Source: Cyanobacteria bacterium REEB446 (lineage in GTDB: Bacteria; Cyanobacteriota; Vampirovibrionia; LMEP-6097). From it: a stretch of 55,342 nt of DNA. The position numbers and the translations under genes were made by a program. The stretch covers positions 1 to 55,342 of the forward strand of contig JAGWWP010000010.1 in assembly GCA_018970325.1 (NCBI GenBank). Direction: 5' to 3'. Shown piece after piece: positions 45,442-55,165 of this stretch. The notes under the pieces are model-generated. The model was not told the origin of the DNA and did not search any database. It was given only the letters and a program-made list of their open reading frames with translations. The number at the start of each line of letters is the position of its first letter. Within the stretch, counting starts at the first letter, position 1.

Positions 45442-46262
45442 ATTTTAAAAAGATATTCTGCGTTCTGTGTCGTGATATTCATAATTTCAGTTTTTTCTAG
45501 GCCTTTGATCTCAGAAAGCTGTTCTGCTACATAGTTTACATAGCTAGGCTCGTTTCGTTTTCCTCTTTGAGCTTGTGGAGCGAGGAAAGGACAATCTGTC
45601 TCTACTAGAGTCTTTTCTAGAGGAATTACTTTAGCTACTTCCCTAAGAGGTTTAGAGCTTTTAAAAGTGAGAATACCAGACCAAGATATAAAGAAACCTA
45701 ATTCTATACAGGCTAGTGCAAAATCTTGACTACCAGTGAAGCAGTGAATAGTTCCATTGCGATCAGATTTAGTATTTTTAAAATGTGATTCCAATATACT
45801 TAGTGTATCGCTTTCAGCATCACGTGTATGGATAATTAAGGGAAGCTGAAATTTCTTTGCTAGCTCAATCTGCCTATTAAAAATTTCTCGCTGTTTTTCT
45901 TGCTCTGCTCCAGTAGTGCAGTGATAATAATCAAGACCAGTTTCACCAATAGCTCTGATTTTATGGTCTGGCTTGGCTAATTCTTTATCTAAAATAGCGA
46001 GTATCTCGCTTTCTGATTCATTATCCCATGAATGAAACTCTGTCGGGTGAACACCTACGGCTATGTATAAATCACTAAAACCATTGCCATTGAACTGCTT
46101 ACTGAGTTTTAATAAGGTTTCCACTTCGTTTACTCTACAACAGGAGTGTAGTATTTTCCCTACGCCAGAGTTAAATGCTCTCTCCATGATTTCTTCACGA
46201 TCAGAATCATATTCATTAAAATTTATGTGTGCATGGGTGTCTATGAGGATAGGAGTGGTCAT
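45438..46262 (-). CDS. tatD: TatD-family metal-dependent hydrolase
   Basis: Two-metal hydrolase of the amidohydrolase fold; TatD proteins act as 3'-5' DNA/RNA exonucleases or D-aminoacyl-tRNA deacylase-like enzymes. Metal motifs: LIDTHAHINF, the central ETGLDYYH, IIHTRDA, IHCFTG and VETDCPFLAP. 274 aa. Starts 3 nt after the 108-aa gene. Confidence 0.94.
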   Translation of the reverse strand: MTTPILIDTHAHINFNEYDSDREEIMERAFNSGVGKILHSCCRVNEVETLLKLSKQFNGNGFSDLYIAVGVHPTEFHSWDNESESEILAILDKELAKPDHKIRAIGETGLDYYHCTTGAEQEKQREIFNRQIELAKKFQLPLIIHTRDAESDTLSILESHFKNTKSDRNGTIHCFTGSQDFALACIELGFFISWSGILTFKSSKPLREVAKVIPLEKTLVETDCPFLAPQAQRGKRNEPSYVNYVAEQLSEIKGLEKTEIMNITTQNAEYLFKI

Positions 46263-46265
46263 TGT

Positions 46266-46592
46266 TTACTTAAAATTATCGTAATTACAATGACGTATTT
46301 TAGCAGTAAACTTTTTATGTTTATTCAATCTTTCTTCGATATTTTTTTTCTTGCTTTGAATTTGATCAACTATAAGCTGTCCATTAGCCCAGCTTTCTTT
46401 CATTTTTTCTTGGTTCTTTTTACTCATTTTATGAGTTTTATTTAATTGATTAATTTGGCTGATAATCACTGAACGAACGGCAAGTTTATCTAAGCACTGC
46501 TCTAAGTCATCACTCTCTAAAGCTGAGCTTAACTCTGTATCAACATCTTGAAGTTCATCAATACCGTCATTAAAATCTCTAAATTTTCGCAT
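46266..46592 (-). CDS. Hypothetical coiled-coil protein, possible FliT-like chaperone
   Basis: 108-aa all-helical, charged protein (FRDFNDGIDELQDVDTELSS near the start, KKKNIEERLNKHKKFTAK at the end). Its place immediately after fliD is where fliS/fliT-type chaperones often sit, and its size fits FliT, but I see no specific sequence signature. The role is inferred from context only. Confidence 0.55.
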   Translation of the reverse strand: MRKFRDFNDGIDELQDVDTELSSALESDDLEQCLDKLAVRSVIISQINQLNKTHKMSKKNQEKMKESWANGQLIVDQIQSKKKNIEERLNKHKKFTAKIRHCNYDNFK

Positions 46593-46616
46593 TCTAATTC
46601 TTCCGCCTTAATTTTT

Positions 46617-48914
46617 TTATCTACCTAATGACGAGACCGCAGCTTGTTGTTGTTGCATTTCAGCGTTTATTGAATCTAGTTTTGCATATTGTTTAGTTAA
46701 CCTAGCCTCATAATCATCGACGCTCTTATTTGCACGCACAAGACTACTATCAAGTGTTTTTTGACGTGAATCAAAAGTGTTACTCATAGCCTGTATAATT
46801 CCCGTGGAGCTATTAACATAAGTATCTAATAATGTGTCAAGCTGTACTAGAATGCCGCTAGAACCATTATCAAAAGGCTCAATTTGGCTGTTAGCTTTAC
46901 CATAAAGTAATTTATTTACTGCATTTGGATCTTTCGCTAAAGCTGTCGAAAACTTGCTGTCAAGACTATAACCAGAGAATTTATTATCGCCCGCATTTAA
47001 TGTACTTTTAAAACCTATATCTACCAAAGATTTGTATCGATTTGTATCAGAAGAATCAAAGGTCGTGCCTAATAATGTTTTAATTGAGCTATCGATCCTT
47101 TTTCCTAGTCTATTTTTCATTCCTCTAGCGAAACTTAATGTATCGTTTATTTGTTTAAGAACAGCATCCAGGTTATTTTTATAAGTACTACTATCTTCTG
47201 AAACCGTTACCTTAACAGGGCTGTCCGTTTCTGTTACCGCTTTTAACTCTAAGCTAATACCTGCAATGATTCCACTTACTGTATTACTATTGCTGACTAA
47301 GGTCTCGCCATTGTTTTGGGTAGAAATCTGAAATTCGGCATTGTTTCCTAAATCCTCGTCATTCAATGCGAAAATGCTTAATATATTACTGTTATCTGAA
47401 CTCAGTGGAATAGAAAGTGCACCCGTCTGAATATTGTTTAAATTGAGAGTGCCGTTTAAAGTATCATAGCTAGCTTTAACTTTGACATCACCATCGTTAT
47501 TTATTTTTTGTAATAGCTTGTCTATACTGTCTGTACTTGGATCAAATGTGATTTCTTTACCATTTATAGTTAAAGAGGTGCCAGTAATTCCCATGCTAGA
47601 AAGTAAAGCTGTTTTCTTGGGAGATGAAAGATTCTGTATGCCAGTCACGGAACCTGCATTTATTTTTGCATTGCTTAATCCTAGTGCAGAGAGCAGATTG
47701 CTGGTATTCCCTGATGAACCCATGCTAGTCACTCCACTTAGAGAGACCTTGCCATTTGTAAAAGTTGCAGTGACTCCTGAAAAATTATTATTGAGGAAGT
47801 CTAAAATGTCTTGGAAGTCGGTTTCTGTACCTAATGTCTCGTCACTCAGGTCAAAAATAGTCCCAATGTTACTATCTATTGAGCTAATGCTGATGGGGCT
47901 GGGTCCAGTCGTATCATTCGTTAATGAAAATTTGCCCGTAGCACTATCGTAACTAGCTGTAACTGCGATATTTGTATTGTCATTGATAGCTGTGATCAAG
48001 GAGTCGATGGTGTCAGTGTTTGGGTCAAAATTAATGTCAGTGCCATTAATTGTAATAACGGTGCCATTTATTCCTAGTGAATTAAGAGTGTCACTGCTTT
48101 TAGGTAGGTTTAATTTTTGGCTGCCTGTCACAGTTCCACTATTAATGGTGCTTAAACCAAGTGCATTTAATAAATTACTGCTATCCGAAGAATCTCCAAG
48201 TGTAGTAATTCCAGTGATTTCAATAGAGCCATTTACGAGGCTTGCTCCCACACCAGCAAAGCTGTTCGTGAAAAAATCTAATACTGATTGAATATCTGTA
48301 AGACCAGAGGTGCTTGCTGTCGTACCATTGATAGTGACAGAACCTTCTGTAATGCTCGTAACGCCATTTAAATTCGCCTTAGATAGAAGATCACTGGTGA
48401 CTAAGCCGTTGCTTATTTGACTAGCAGAACGTTTTACGGTGGCAGTTTCTGTAAGGTCACTAAGTACTGCAGTTTGACCATTTATGGTGACTGAGCCTGA
48501 AACTAGGCTGTCTTTAAAGTTAACATCTGTTAAGTTAGAAGCTCCCGTGACTCCAGTATTTATATACGTTGATGATTTTACTGAACTATTAGTAGCTAAT
48601 TTAAGTATCTTTAAATCAAACGTCTGTGGGCTAGCTCTACCACTTACGCTTGCCGTAGCTTTATCCTTATTTGAGACATTCACGGAATTGGAAATTAAGG
48701 TTGAGGCGTCGCTAGTTATATTGCTAATGCTGAGAAGATTTTTTAATGTTCTTAATCTGTCACGAAGAGTATTTACACTAGTTCTTTCTGTGTTTAACTC
48801 CGTTTTTTTTGTTTCGAGGGGTTTAACCTTGCTAGTTACTTCTAAATTGACTAATTGTGATACTATTCCCTTTGAGTCTAGATTAGAGTTAAGTCCAAGT
48901 AAACTTACGTTCAT
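46617..48914 (-). CDS. fliD: Flagellar filament cap FliD
   Basis: Hook-associated protein 2, capping the growing flagellin filament outside the cell. The N-terminal coiled-coil region (GLNSNLDSKGIVSQLVNLEV to ~60) and the C-terminal end (about 700-765, DYEARLTKQYAKLDSINAEM) are typical FliD. The length, 765 aa, is well above the common 450-650. The centre holds two tandem copies of a ~160-residue module (about 212-370 and 371-530), each with LDF, ALGLS, GSVTG-like and ITFDPxTDxID blocks. It has no cysteine, as is usual for secreted flagellar proteins. Followed by the 108-aa gene and tatD. Confidence 0.9.
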   Translation of the reverse strand: MNVSLLGLNSNLDSKGIVSQLVNLEVTSKVKPLETKKTELNTERTSVNTLRDRLRTLKNLLSISNITSDASTLISNSVNVSNKDKATASVSGRASPQTFDLKILKLATNSSVKSSTYINTGVTGASNLTDVNFKDSLVSGSVTINGQTAVLSDLTETATVKRSASQISNGLVTSDLLSKANLNGVTSITEGSVTINGTTASTSGLTDIQSVLDFFTNSFAGVGASLVNGSIEITGITTLGDSSDSSNLLNALGLSTINSGTVTGSQKLNLPKSSDTLNSLGINGTVITINGTDINFDPNTDTIDSLITAINDNTNIAVTASYDSATGKFSLTNDTTGPSPISISSIDSNIGTIFDLSDETLGTETDFQDILDFLNNNFSGVTATFTNGKVSLSGVTSMGSSGNTSNLLSALGLSNAKINAGSVTGIQNLSSPKKTALLSSMGITGTSLTINGKEITFDPSTDSIDKLLQKINNDGDVKVKASYDTLNGTLNLNNIQTGALSIPLSSDNSNILSIFALNDEDLGNNAEFQISTQNNGETLVSNSNTVSGIIAGISLELKAVTETDSPVKVTVSEDSSTYKNNLDAVLKQINDTLSFARGMKNRLGKRIDSSIKTLLGTTFDSSDTNRYKSLVDIGFKSTLNAGDNKFSGYSLDSKFSTALAKDPNAVNKLLYGKANSQIEPFDNGSSGILVQLDTLLDTYVNSSTGIIQAMSNTFDSRQKTLDSSLVRANKSVDDYEARLTKQYAKLDSINAEMQQQQAAVSSLGR

Positions 48915-49015
48915 ATTTCTTATTAACCAAGCTTGATCTTTTTCACTATACTGAAAATTACTTGTTTTTGGATTTCACTCTAGGTTTATAGGAGGAATAG
49001 ATATAATGTATCGTT

Positions 49016-49702
49016 ATGACTCTTAGTTCTCCACTGCGACATTTAGCCGTCATTATGGATGGTAATAGAAGATGGGCTAATGCAAGAGGTTTATTTAGTG
49101 TTGAAGGACATAGGCAAGGAGTTAAAACTTTAAAAGCTTTAGTTAAAGAGTGTCTAAACCTAGGTGTCGATTATCTTACTGCCTATGCTTTTTCTTCTGA
49201 AAACTGGAAAAGAACGGCAAAAGAATTAGATTTTTTATTTGAGCTTTTAAAAGAGTCTGCTATTGATGAGTTAGGTTCCCTTGATGAGCAGGGTGTAAAG
49301 GTAAAGTTTCTTGGTGATTTATCTGTGTTTAAGAATACTAGTCTTTTAGATTCTTTGATGGATTTAGAGAAAGCTACGCAGCATAATAGTCGCCTTGTTT
49401 TTAATATCGCTCTTAATTATGGGGCGGTGGCGGAGCTTACCCGAGCAGTTAACATGATCACTGAATCACTTTCAGAGAAAGAGATTCGGGAGTTAGAGGA
49501 GAACTCTTTTAAAGAATATTTATATACAGCAGACATACCAGATCCAGATGTCATCGTAAGGACAGGTGGAAAGCATAGGCTCAGTAATTATCTTTTATGG
49601 CAGGCTGCTTATTCTAAACTAATATTTACTGATATTCTCTGGCCTGATTTTAAATTAGATGATATAAAATCTCAGCTTAATATTCTGGTTTCGCGTTTAT
49701 AA
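49016..49702 (+). CDS. uppS: Undecaprenyl diphosphate synthase
   Basis: Cis-prenyltransferase making the C55 lipid carrier for peptidoglycan. LAVIMDGNRRWANARG contains the catalytic Asp, with GHRQGVKTLK, AYAFSSENWKR and the C-terminal PDPDVIVRTGGKHRLSNYLL, WQAAYSK. The RTGGKHRLSN form (usual RTSGE.RLSNF) is slightly divergent. 228 aa. Followed 15 nt later by alr, giving a cell-wall pair. Confidence 0.95.
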   Translation: MTLSSPLRHLAVIMDGNRRWANARGLFSVEGHRQGVKTLKALVKECLNLGVDYLTAYAFSSENWKRTAKELDFLFELLKESAIDELGSLDEQGVKVKFLGDLSVFKNTSLLDSLMDLEKATQHNSRLVFNIALNYGAVAELTRAVNMITESLSEKEIRELEENSFKEYLYTADIPDPDVIVRTGGKHRLSNYLLWQAAYSKLIFTDILWPDFKLDDIKSQLNILVSRL

Positions 49703-49717
49703 TTTAGACTGTTAATT

Positions 49718-50821
49718 ATGCAAGTTAGACCAGCTATTACATCTAATGCTCGATTTCACCGAGATGCTTGGTTAGAGATTAATTTAGATCATTTAGAGAG
49801 TAATTTACAGACTATTTATCAGCAAGCGAAAAAACCACTTATATTAGTTTTAAAAGCTGATGCTTACGGTCATGGAGCTGGAGTTATAGCTAATATGCTT
49901 GATTCTTATTCCATGGTTCACGCTTATGCAGTGGCAAATATAGATGAGGCTATTAACCTAAGGCAGTCTACTGAGAAGAAAATTATTGTTTTAGGTATAA
50001 CGCCAGAATGGTCATACAATGTAGCTATTGAAAAAAATATAGAGCTGACTATTGCAGATGAAAAATCTGCAGAAAAACTAAATCGCATCGCCTTTGATCT
50101 TTCTAAAGTCGCTAAAATTCATCTAAAACTAGATACAGGGATGAATCGTATTGGTTTTAAGGTAGAGAAGCCAGAATGCTTTAAAGAGATTATCAGAAGA
50201 GTGGATATGCTTTTTAACCTGAAAATACAGAGTATTTTTTCACATTATTCTGCTTCTGAAGATGTACAGTTGTGCGCTATTCAGACTACACGTTTTATTA
50301 ATGCTACTGAGAATATTAATTTCCCGCGTCATATCGCAAGCAGTAAAGCCGCTCGTCTCATAAATCAAGATCCTTTTGATTACGTGCGTGTCGGGATTGA
50401 GTTATTCGGATTAGATAATCCTATTCTTAAACCAGTTATGTCTCTGCTTGCTAGAGTGGTTTTCATAAAACAGATAGGTCCAGGTGAAGCTGTGAGCTAT
50501 AACGGGACTTGGAGTACTAAGCGAACCACTAAGATAGTTACACTACCATTGGGTTATGCTGATGGTATACCAAGAGCTTTATCGAATCGAATTAAAGCTT
50601 ACGTTAACGAAAGCTTTATACCACAGGTAGGCTTGATAACCATGGATCAGATTATGTTTGATATTGGTGATACCGCAGATATCAAAGTTGGAGACCAAGT
50701 TGAGCTTATTGGTCCGCATTTACCTCTTAAAGAATGGGCTAAACTCTTAAACACTATCAGTTATGAATTAGTTACTTCTTTAAATTTACGTTTACCAAAG
50801 GTTTATACGAGAGATTTATAA
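49718..50821 (+). CDS. alr: Alanine racemase
   Basis: PLP enzyme that makes D-alanine for peptidoglycan. PLP Lys K46 in VLKADAYGHGAG; KLDTGMNRIGF, and the second catalytic Tyr probably in AVSYNGTW; ITMDQIMFD near the C-terminal domain. 367 aa, normal. Confidence 0.95.
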   Translation: MQVRPAITSNARFHRDAWLEINLDHLESNLQTIYQQAKKPLILVLKADAYGHGAGVIANMLDSYSMVHAYAVANIDEAINLRQSTEKKIIVLGITPEWSYNVAIEKNIELTIADEKSAEKLNRIAFDLSKVAKIHLKLDTGMNRIGFKVEKPECFKEIIRRVDMLFNLKIQSIFSHYSASEDVQLCAIQTTRFINATENINFPRHIASSKAARLINQDPFDYVRVGIELFGLDNPILKPVMSLLARVVFIKQIGPGEAVSYNGTWSTKRTTKIVTLPLGYADGIPRALSNRIKAYVNESFIPQVGLITMDQIMFDIGDTADIKVGDQVELIGPHLPLKEWAKLLNTISYELVTSLNLRLPKVYTRDL

Positions 50822-50905
50822 TTTTTTTGAAAACGCAGATGATTTATTTGATGAGCGTTGCAGAAGTTTAATTCTCTTAACCTAGGCTTAAAAAAGATAT
50901 GGTTT

Positions 50906-51433
50906 ATGGAATGCATGGCGATAGGCGGACCTAACAGCAACCCATTAGCGAATTTATTTAAGAATAATTCTACTGCTGGGCTTGCACCAAAAAATCAAAC
51001 AGAGCAAGTTTCTTCTACTAAAGAAACCTCAGTTGATAATACAACAATTAAGTCAGCTGCAAATTCATCTGAGCGTATTGCTCAATTACAGAAGGCTTTA
51101 GGTGCGGATGGTTTTAGTGGAACAGTCGATTTTAATACTTTAGCGAAGACAGCTGGAGCTAGTCCTATTGCTTCTAGTGCGATTAAGTTTAATGAAAATA
51201 TAACGGCGACAAGTGCTCTTGGAGAGCCGAGTTCAGTTACCGCTATTAATGGTCCAGTTTTTGGTGAGATCGCTGCTTCTGGAAATTCTGAAACAGCTTT
51301 CGCAAATCAACAATTATTATTTGCAGCTAAAATGAGTCAGGCTAGTGGAATCAGTGGTGATTTTCAAGTTTCTGAAGAGAGTGCTAATTTAAAGAAAGAT
51401 AATGAATTACTAGCACTAGTCGGTAACCTTTAG
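50906..51433 (+). CDS. Hypothetical Ala/Ser/Asn-rich protein
   Basis: Not recognised. From ATG 50906 the product is 175 aa, rich in Ala, Ser, Asn and Thr, with little secondary-structure signal apart from a helical stretch SSERIAQLQKALGADGF. No cysteine after residue 3, no signal peptide. This composition resembles secreted flagellar or surface proteins, which is only an impression. The open frame extends to TTG 50858, but ATG 50906 or 50915 (MAIGGPNSN) is more natural; no strong ribosome site. Confidence 0.6.
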   Translation: MECMAIGGPNSNPLANLFKNNSTAGLAPKNQTEQVSSTKETSVDNTTIKSAANSSERIAQLQKALGADGFSGTVDFNTLAKTAGASPIASSAIKFNENITATSALGEPSSVTAINGPVFGEIAASGNSETAFANQQLLFAAKMSQASGISGDFQVSEESANLKKDNELLALVGNL

Positions 51434-51459
51434 AAACTACTATACAGTCTCTATCAGTC

Positions 51460-51762
51460 TTAGTTAATAAATTTTCTAAAATAAGGACTAAAGAGTAGGC
51501 ATTTTTTTATTGCTGTTTTTCCAGTATAAATACGCTTATCTGAAACATTCGGAATGAAACTTTCGTCTAAGAATTCGAATTCTTTATCGATATTAAAGTC
51601 AATCATAAACAATAGTTCACGATTAGTTAGTTTATGATCTGCATTTTCAGCTCGGCTAATGAAATTCAGCTCTGGCTCTGTTATTAATCGTAAAAAAAAG
51701 ACTAGAAAACGGTGTTCCCAGATAGCTGAATCATAAATAAAGAAATATTTACAGGAGTTCAC
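51460..51762 (-). CDS. Hypothetical protein, 100 aa
   Basis: No family recognised. A short protein with aromatic-rich N-terminus (CKYFFIYDSAIWEHRFLVFF) and acidic middle. The GTG start overlaps the pyk stop (GTGA), so translation is probably coupled. It has no clear membrane span or motif. Confidence 0.5.
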   Translation of the reverse strand: MNSCKYFFIYDSAIWEHRFLVFFLRLITEPELNFISRAENADHKLTNRELLFMIDFNIDKEFEFLDESFIPNVSDKRIYTGKTAIKKCLLFSPYFRKFIN

Positions 51763-53336
51763 TTAAGAGTGCAATGCTCATCTCTCTGTATACTTGGACC
51801 AAGCTTTTTGTCATGAAGTGCTTTACTGTACTGCTTTAGTTCAAGTATAGAGCCATCACATTTATGGATTTTAATAAAGTTAGAAACCCCACGAGCTGCT
51901 AAAGGTAAGCCACCAGTAATTACCACACTGTCACCATGATCAACATAGCCACCTTTAATAAGGTGTTTCTCAATATTATAAATAGTATTAGTCGTTTCTT
52001 CGACTTCGTCGAAGTATATAGGAAGCACTCCCCAAACCATAGACAGGGAATTATAGGTAAACTCATAAGTAGTCGCAGCTATGATTCTTGCTTCAGGACG
52101 CAGTCTAGATACCATCATCGCACTTTTCCCAGAACAAGAAAACACTACTATATTTTCTATATGCTGTAATTTAGAAAAAGTCTCAACGGCTTGAGCTATC
52201 GCATAACGATTAATATCGTCTGTCTGATTAGGGTCTAAGTCTTTAAGGTTACGTCTTTCAACTTTAATTTCACCAGATTTTTCTACTTCCAGAGCGATTT
52301 TCGCCATCATCTGAATAGTCTCTTTAGGGAAAGCACCAGTGGCTGTTTCATTAGAAAGCATGATCGCATCAGTACCATCAAGAATAGCGTTCGCTACATC
52401 TGAAACTTCTGCACGTGTAGGAAACGGTTTCGTAATCATCGAATCCATCATCTGCGTAGCGGTAATAGCAAATTTCTTTTTATAATTAGCTCTACTGATG
52501 ATCTGCTTCTGTATCATCGGAACTTTTTCTGGCTCTAGCTCTACACCTAGATCACCACGCGCTACCATAACACCATCTACTACATCTAAAATTTCATCCA
52601 ATTCAGCTACAGCTTGTGGTTTTTCAATTTTAGCGATTACTTTAATTGGTAACTGGTCTACATTACACTCGTCGATTAGTTTTCTCAGTTCAAGTACGTC
52701 GTCTGCGGTCTTAACGAAAGATAGAGCGATGAATTCAGCTGAATTTTTAACTGCCTGAACAATATCTTCTCTGTCTTTATCTGTTATAGAAGCTAAATTA
52801 GCTTGATGTGATTCTGGGAGATTTACTCCCTTATTAGATTTAATGACTCCGCCAAAGAGAACGTTACATCTAACATCATTACCTTTAACTTCTGTAGCAC
52901 GAAGCCTAATTAAACCATCGTCTATAAGTACCTGCTGGCCAGCGAGAATATCTTTAGTTAGTGCTGGGTAGTTACGAATAAAAATTCTTTTTAGTGAGAC
53001 GGTGGCTGAATAGTCCGCCGTATCAGCATCAGAGGTAAGGATTATCTCTTCGCCTTGTTTAATGATGACTCCCTCGTCTGGCAGTGTCCCTGTCCTGATT
53101 TTAGGTCCTTGAATGTCGACTAAAATACCTATAGGTCTTTTTAATTCTTTAGCGATTTTACGCACTCTGTTAAGTCTTTCTGCTCTTGAATCCCAGTCGC
53201 CGTGCGAACAATTAAGCCTAGCTACATTCATTCCAGCAAGAATAAGTTCTCTGATAGTCTCCTCTGTTTCAGAAGCTGGTCCTAGTGTCGCTACTATTTT
53301 AGTTTTCGGGGTGTTTTTTAAATCGAGGTTAGACAT
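51759..53336 (-). CDS. pyk: Pyruvate kinase
   Basis: Glycolytic enzyme making ATP and pyruvate from PEP. TKIVATLGPASETEE at the start, NCSHGDW, the substrate signature IKVIAKIEKPQAV with the catalytic Lys, GVMVARGDLGVE, and AITATQMMDSM. 525 aa, slightly longer than the minimal ~475, with a normal C-terminal allosteric domain. It overlaps anmK by 8 bp. Confidence 0.97.
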   Translation of the reverse strand: MSNLDLKNTPKTKIVATLGPASETEETIRELILAGMNVARLNCSHGDWDSRAERLNRVRKIAKELKRPIGILVDIQGPKIRTGTLPDEGVIIKQGEEIILTSDADTADYSATVSLKRIFIRNYPALTKDILAGQQVLIDDGLIRLRATEVKGNDVRCNVLFGGVIKSNKGVNLPESHQANLASITDKDREDIVQAVKNSAEFIALSFVKTADDVLELRKLIDECNVDQLPIKVIAKIEKPQAVAELDEILDVVDGVMVARGDLGVELEPEKVPMIQKQIISRANYKKKFAITATQMMDSMITKPFPTRAEVSDVANAILDGTDAIMLSNETATGAFPKETIQMMAKIALEVEKSGEIKVERRNLKDLDPNQTDDINRYAIAQAVETFSKLQHIENIVVFSCSGKSAMMVSRLRPEARIIAATTYEFTYNSLSMVWGVLPIYFDEVEETTNTIYNIEKHLIKGGYVDHGDSVVITGGLPLAARGVSNFIKIHKCDGSILELKQYSKALHDKKLGPSIQRDEHCTLK

Positions 53337-54405
53337 ATGATATTTTTCCTAGTATGCTAGAAGCCTTAGCGCCAGTGGAGCTTGGAACATTGTTAGCCAT
53401 CCTATTATAGCTTGTATAAGCTAGTAAAGAGAATAAAATCGCTTCTTTATACTGACTCATAATCCCACACTGCTGATGATCGCTAAAAGTTATAGCTGGA
53501 TTTAGTTCCTTTAGTTTTTCTGCAAGAAAGTTATTATTAATACCGCCTCCAGAAATTAGTACTTTGCTAATGGGATATTTCTGTAGCTCTGTGCTAATGG
53601 TTTTCGCTGTTAAGTAAGTAGCTGAGCTGATAATGTTTTGTGTATTCCCTAAATCTAAAAATTTATCTGCAAATTTATGATTAAACAGCTCTCTACCAGT
53701 GGATTTAGGTGGAGGAAGTCTGAAATAATCGGTGTTTTTAATAAGATTATCGACGAATTTTTCATTGACTTTACCTTTGAAAGCAATGTCACCATTTTTG
53801 TCAAAAGGTTTGCTATGGAGCTTTTGGCAGAGATTATCGATCAAGGTGTTACCTGGTCCAGTATCGTAAGCTATGCAAGGAGAGTCTTTTACTAAAACTG
53901 TAATATTTGCGATACCGCCAATGTTTAAAGTAGCGATATTTTCATGATCAGATCTCACTAATCTATCATCTAAAAAGCTAATTAAAGGTGCACCACCACC
54001 GCCACGTGCCATATCTGCTGGTCTAAAGTCTGAGACAGTGTTTATGTTAGTAAGATTAGCTATTAAAGAGCCTTCGCCTAACTGCCATGTACTTTCGGTA
54101 CCGTGGAAAATCGTCTGTCCATGAATGCCGATAAGATCTATAGTTTCGTTATACTTTTCTTTAAAAGAATTTATATTTTCAGCGAGGAAACGACTAAAGG
54201 CGAAATTTAGATTAGAGATCTCATCTAAATTACCGTTCTGTTTATTTATAAGTTTTTCAAAGATAGTTCTAAGCGTAGCATCGAAGGGAACGCTGTCCTC
54301 GCGAATCACTGAGTAATTTTTAAGATTATGAATGTCATGCCAGTCTATCAGCGCAAAGTCAATTGCATCTACAGAGGTACCAGTATTAACGCCTAGGACT
54401 CGCAT
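53329..54405 (-). CDS. anmK: Anhydro-N-acetylmuramic acid kinase
   Basis: Peptidoglycan-recycling kinase that opens 1,6-anhydro-MurNAc and phosphorylates it. The ATP site is VLGVNTGTSVDAIDFALIDW at the start; IGIHGQTIFHG, GDIA, LNIGGIANIT and ISGGGINNNFL follow. 358 aa, normal. The family usually has GTSMDG, so TSVDA is a mild variation. Confidence 0.93.
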   Translation of the reverse strand: MRVLGVNTGTSVDAIDFALIDWHDIHNLKNYSVIREDSVPFDATLRTIFEKLINKQNGNLDEISNLNFAFSRFLAENINSFKEKYNETIDLIGIHGQTIFHGTESTWQLGEGSLIANLTNINTVSDFRPADMARGGGGAPLISFLDDRLVRSDHENIATLNIGGIANITVLVKDSPCIAYDTGPGNTLIDNLCQKLHSKPFDKNGDIAFKGKVNEKFVDNLIKNTDYFRLPPPKSTGRELFNHKFADKFLDLGNTQNIISSATYLTAKTISTELQKYPISKVLISGGGINNNFLAEKLKELNPAITFSDHQQCGIMSQYKEAILFSLLAYTSYNRMANNVPSSTGAKASSILGKISYV

Positions 54406-54425
54406 TTAAACTTTTACTTTTTAAG

Positions 54426-54452
54426 AGAGATCACACATTGTGCAGTAGTCTC
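54426..54452 (+). repeat. Dispersed repeat partial copy I
   Basis: ATTGTGCAGTAGTCTCTTTATG matches the 3' half and flank of copy B (GTTGTGCAGCAGTCTCGTTAATG). It fills most of the 68-bp gap between the trpG-type gene and anmK. Confidence 0.5.
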
Positions 54453-54473
54453 TTTATGGGCTTAGGTAATCGA

Positions 54474-55076
54474 TTATACAATAACTATACTCAAAAAATT
54501 TTTTAAAAGCTGATGACCATATTCGGAGAGTATTGATTCTGGGTGATATTGAACACCGAAGAGATTTTTAAAATCTTTATGGGTAACAGCCATGACTAGT
54601 TCATCTGCGGTTTTAGCGATTATTCGTAAATTAGAATCCTGAATACTGGATCTGTCTATGACAAGTGAGTGATATCTAGTCGCAGTGAAATGTTTAGGGA
54701 TATCTCTGAAAAGTTCTGAACTCTCATCATGCTCTATGACACTGGTTTTCCCGTGCATAAGATAAGGAGCCTTAACAACCTCCCCTCCGAAAGCCTCTCC
54801 TATAGCCTGATGTCCGAGGCAGACGCCTAAAATCGGAATCTTCGCTGCTAATAGTTTAATCGACTCGATACTGAGTTTAGAATCTTTAGGTTTACCCGGA
54901 CCAGGGGAAATGAGTATATGGGTGATATTTTCTGTTTTTAAAAAATTCTCTAATTCAGAGCTCGGAAATTCATCATTCCTGATTACTTTTACATCAGCTC
55001 CTATCTCTCCTAAGTACTGGACTAGGTTATAGGTGAAGCTGTCGTAATTATCAATGACGAGGACTTTAGGAGACAT
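54474..55076 (-). CDS. Glutamine amidotransferase, anthranilate/aminodeoxychorismate synthase subunit II
   Basis: Class I glutamine amidotransferase that supplies ammonia to TrpE or PabB. VIDNYDSFTYNLVQYLGE at the start, SPGPGKPKD, catalytic Cys in GVCLGHQAIGEAFGG, HGKTS, RYHSLVID, and the His-Glu pair in GVQYHPESI. 200 aa, normal. The synthase subunit I is not in view, so trpG and pabA cannot be told apart. First gene of a minus-strand run with anmK and pyk. Confidence 0.94.
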   Translation of the reverse strand: MSPKVLVIDNYDSFTYNLVQYLGEIGADVKVIRNDEFPSSELENFLKTENITHILISPGPGKPKDSKLSIESIKLLAAKIPILGVCLGHQAIGEAFGGEVVKAPYLMHGKTSVIEHDESSELFRDIPKHFTATRYHSLVIDRSSIQDSNLRIIAKTADELVMAVTHKDFKNLFGVQYHPESILSEYGHQLLKNFLSIVIV

Positions 55077-55165
55077 CTGCTTTAATGATACAAGACTATC
55101 TTAAGGGCTTAACAGTTTATTAATTCTAATTTAGTAATACCTTAAAATATGAGGAGGGCTTGTTT

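Noticed and set aside
47482-48936. Long open frames on the plus strand opposite fliD
   Set aside because: They mirror the biased codon use of fliD and have no family resemblance or ribosome sites.
50829-50858. GAAAACGCAGA after alr as a repeat copy
   Set aside because: Only 11 bases match before divergence; too short to separate from chance at this AT content.
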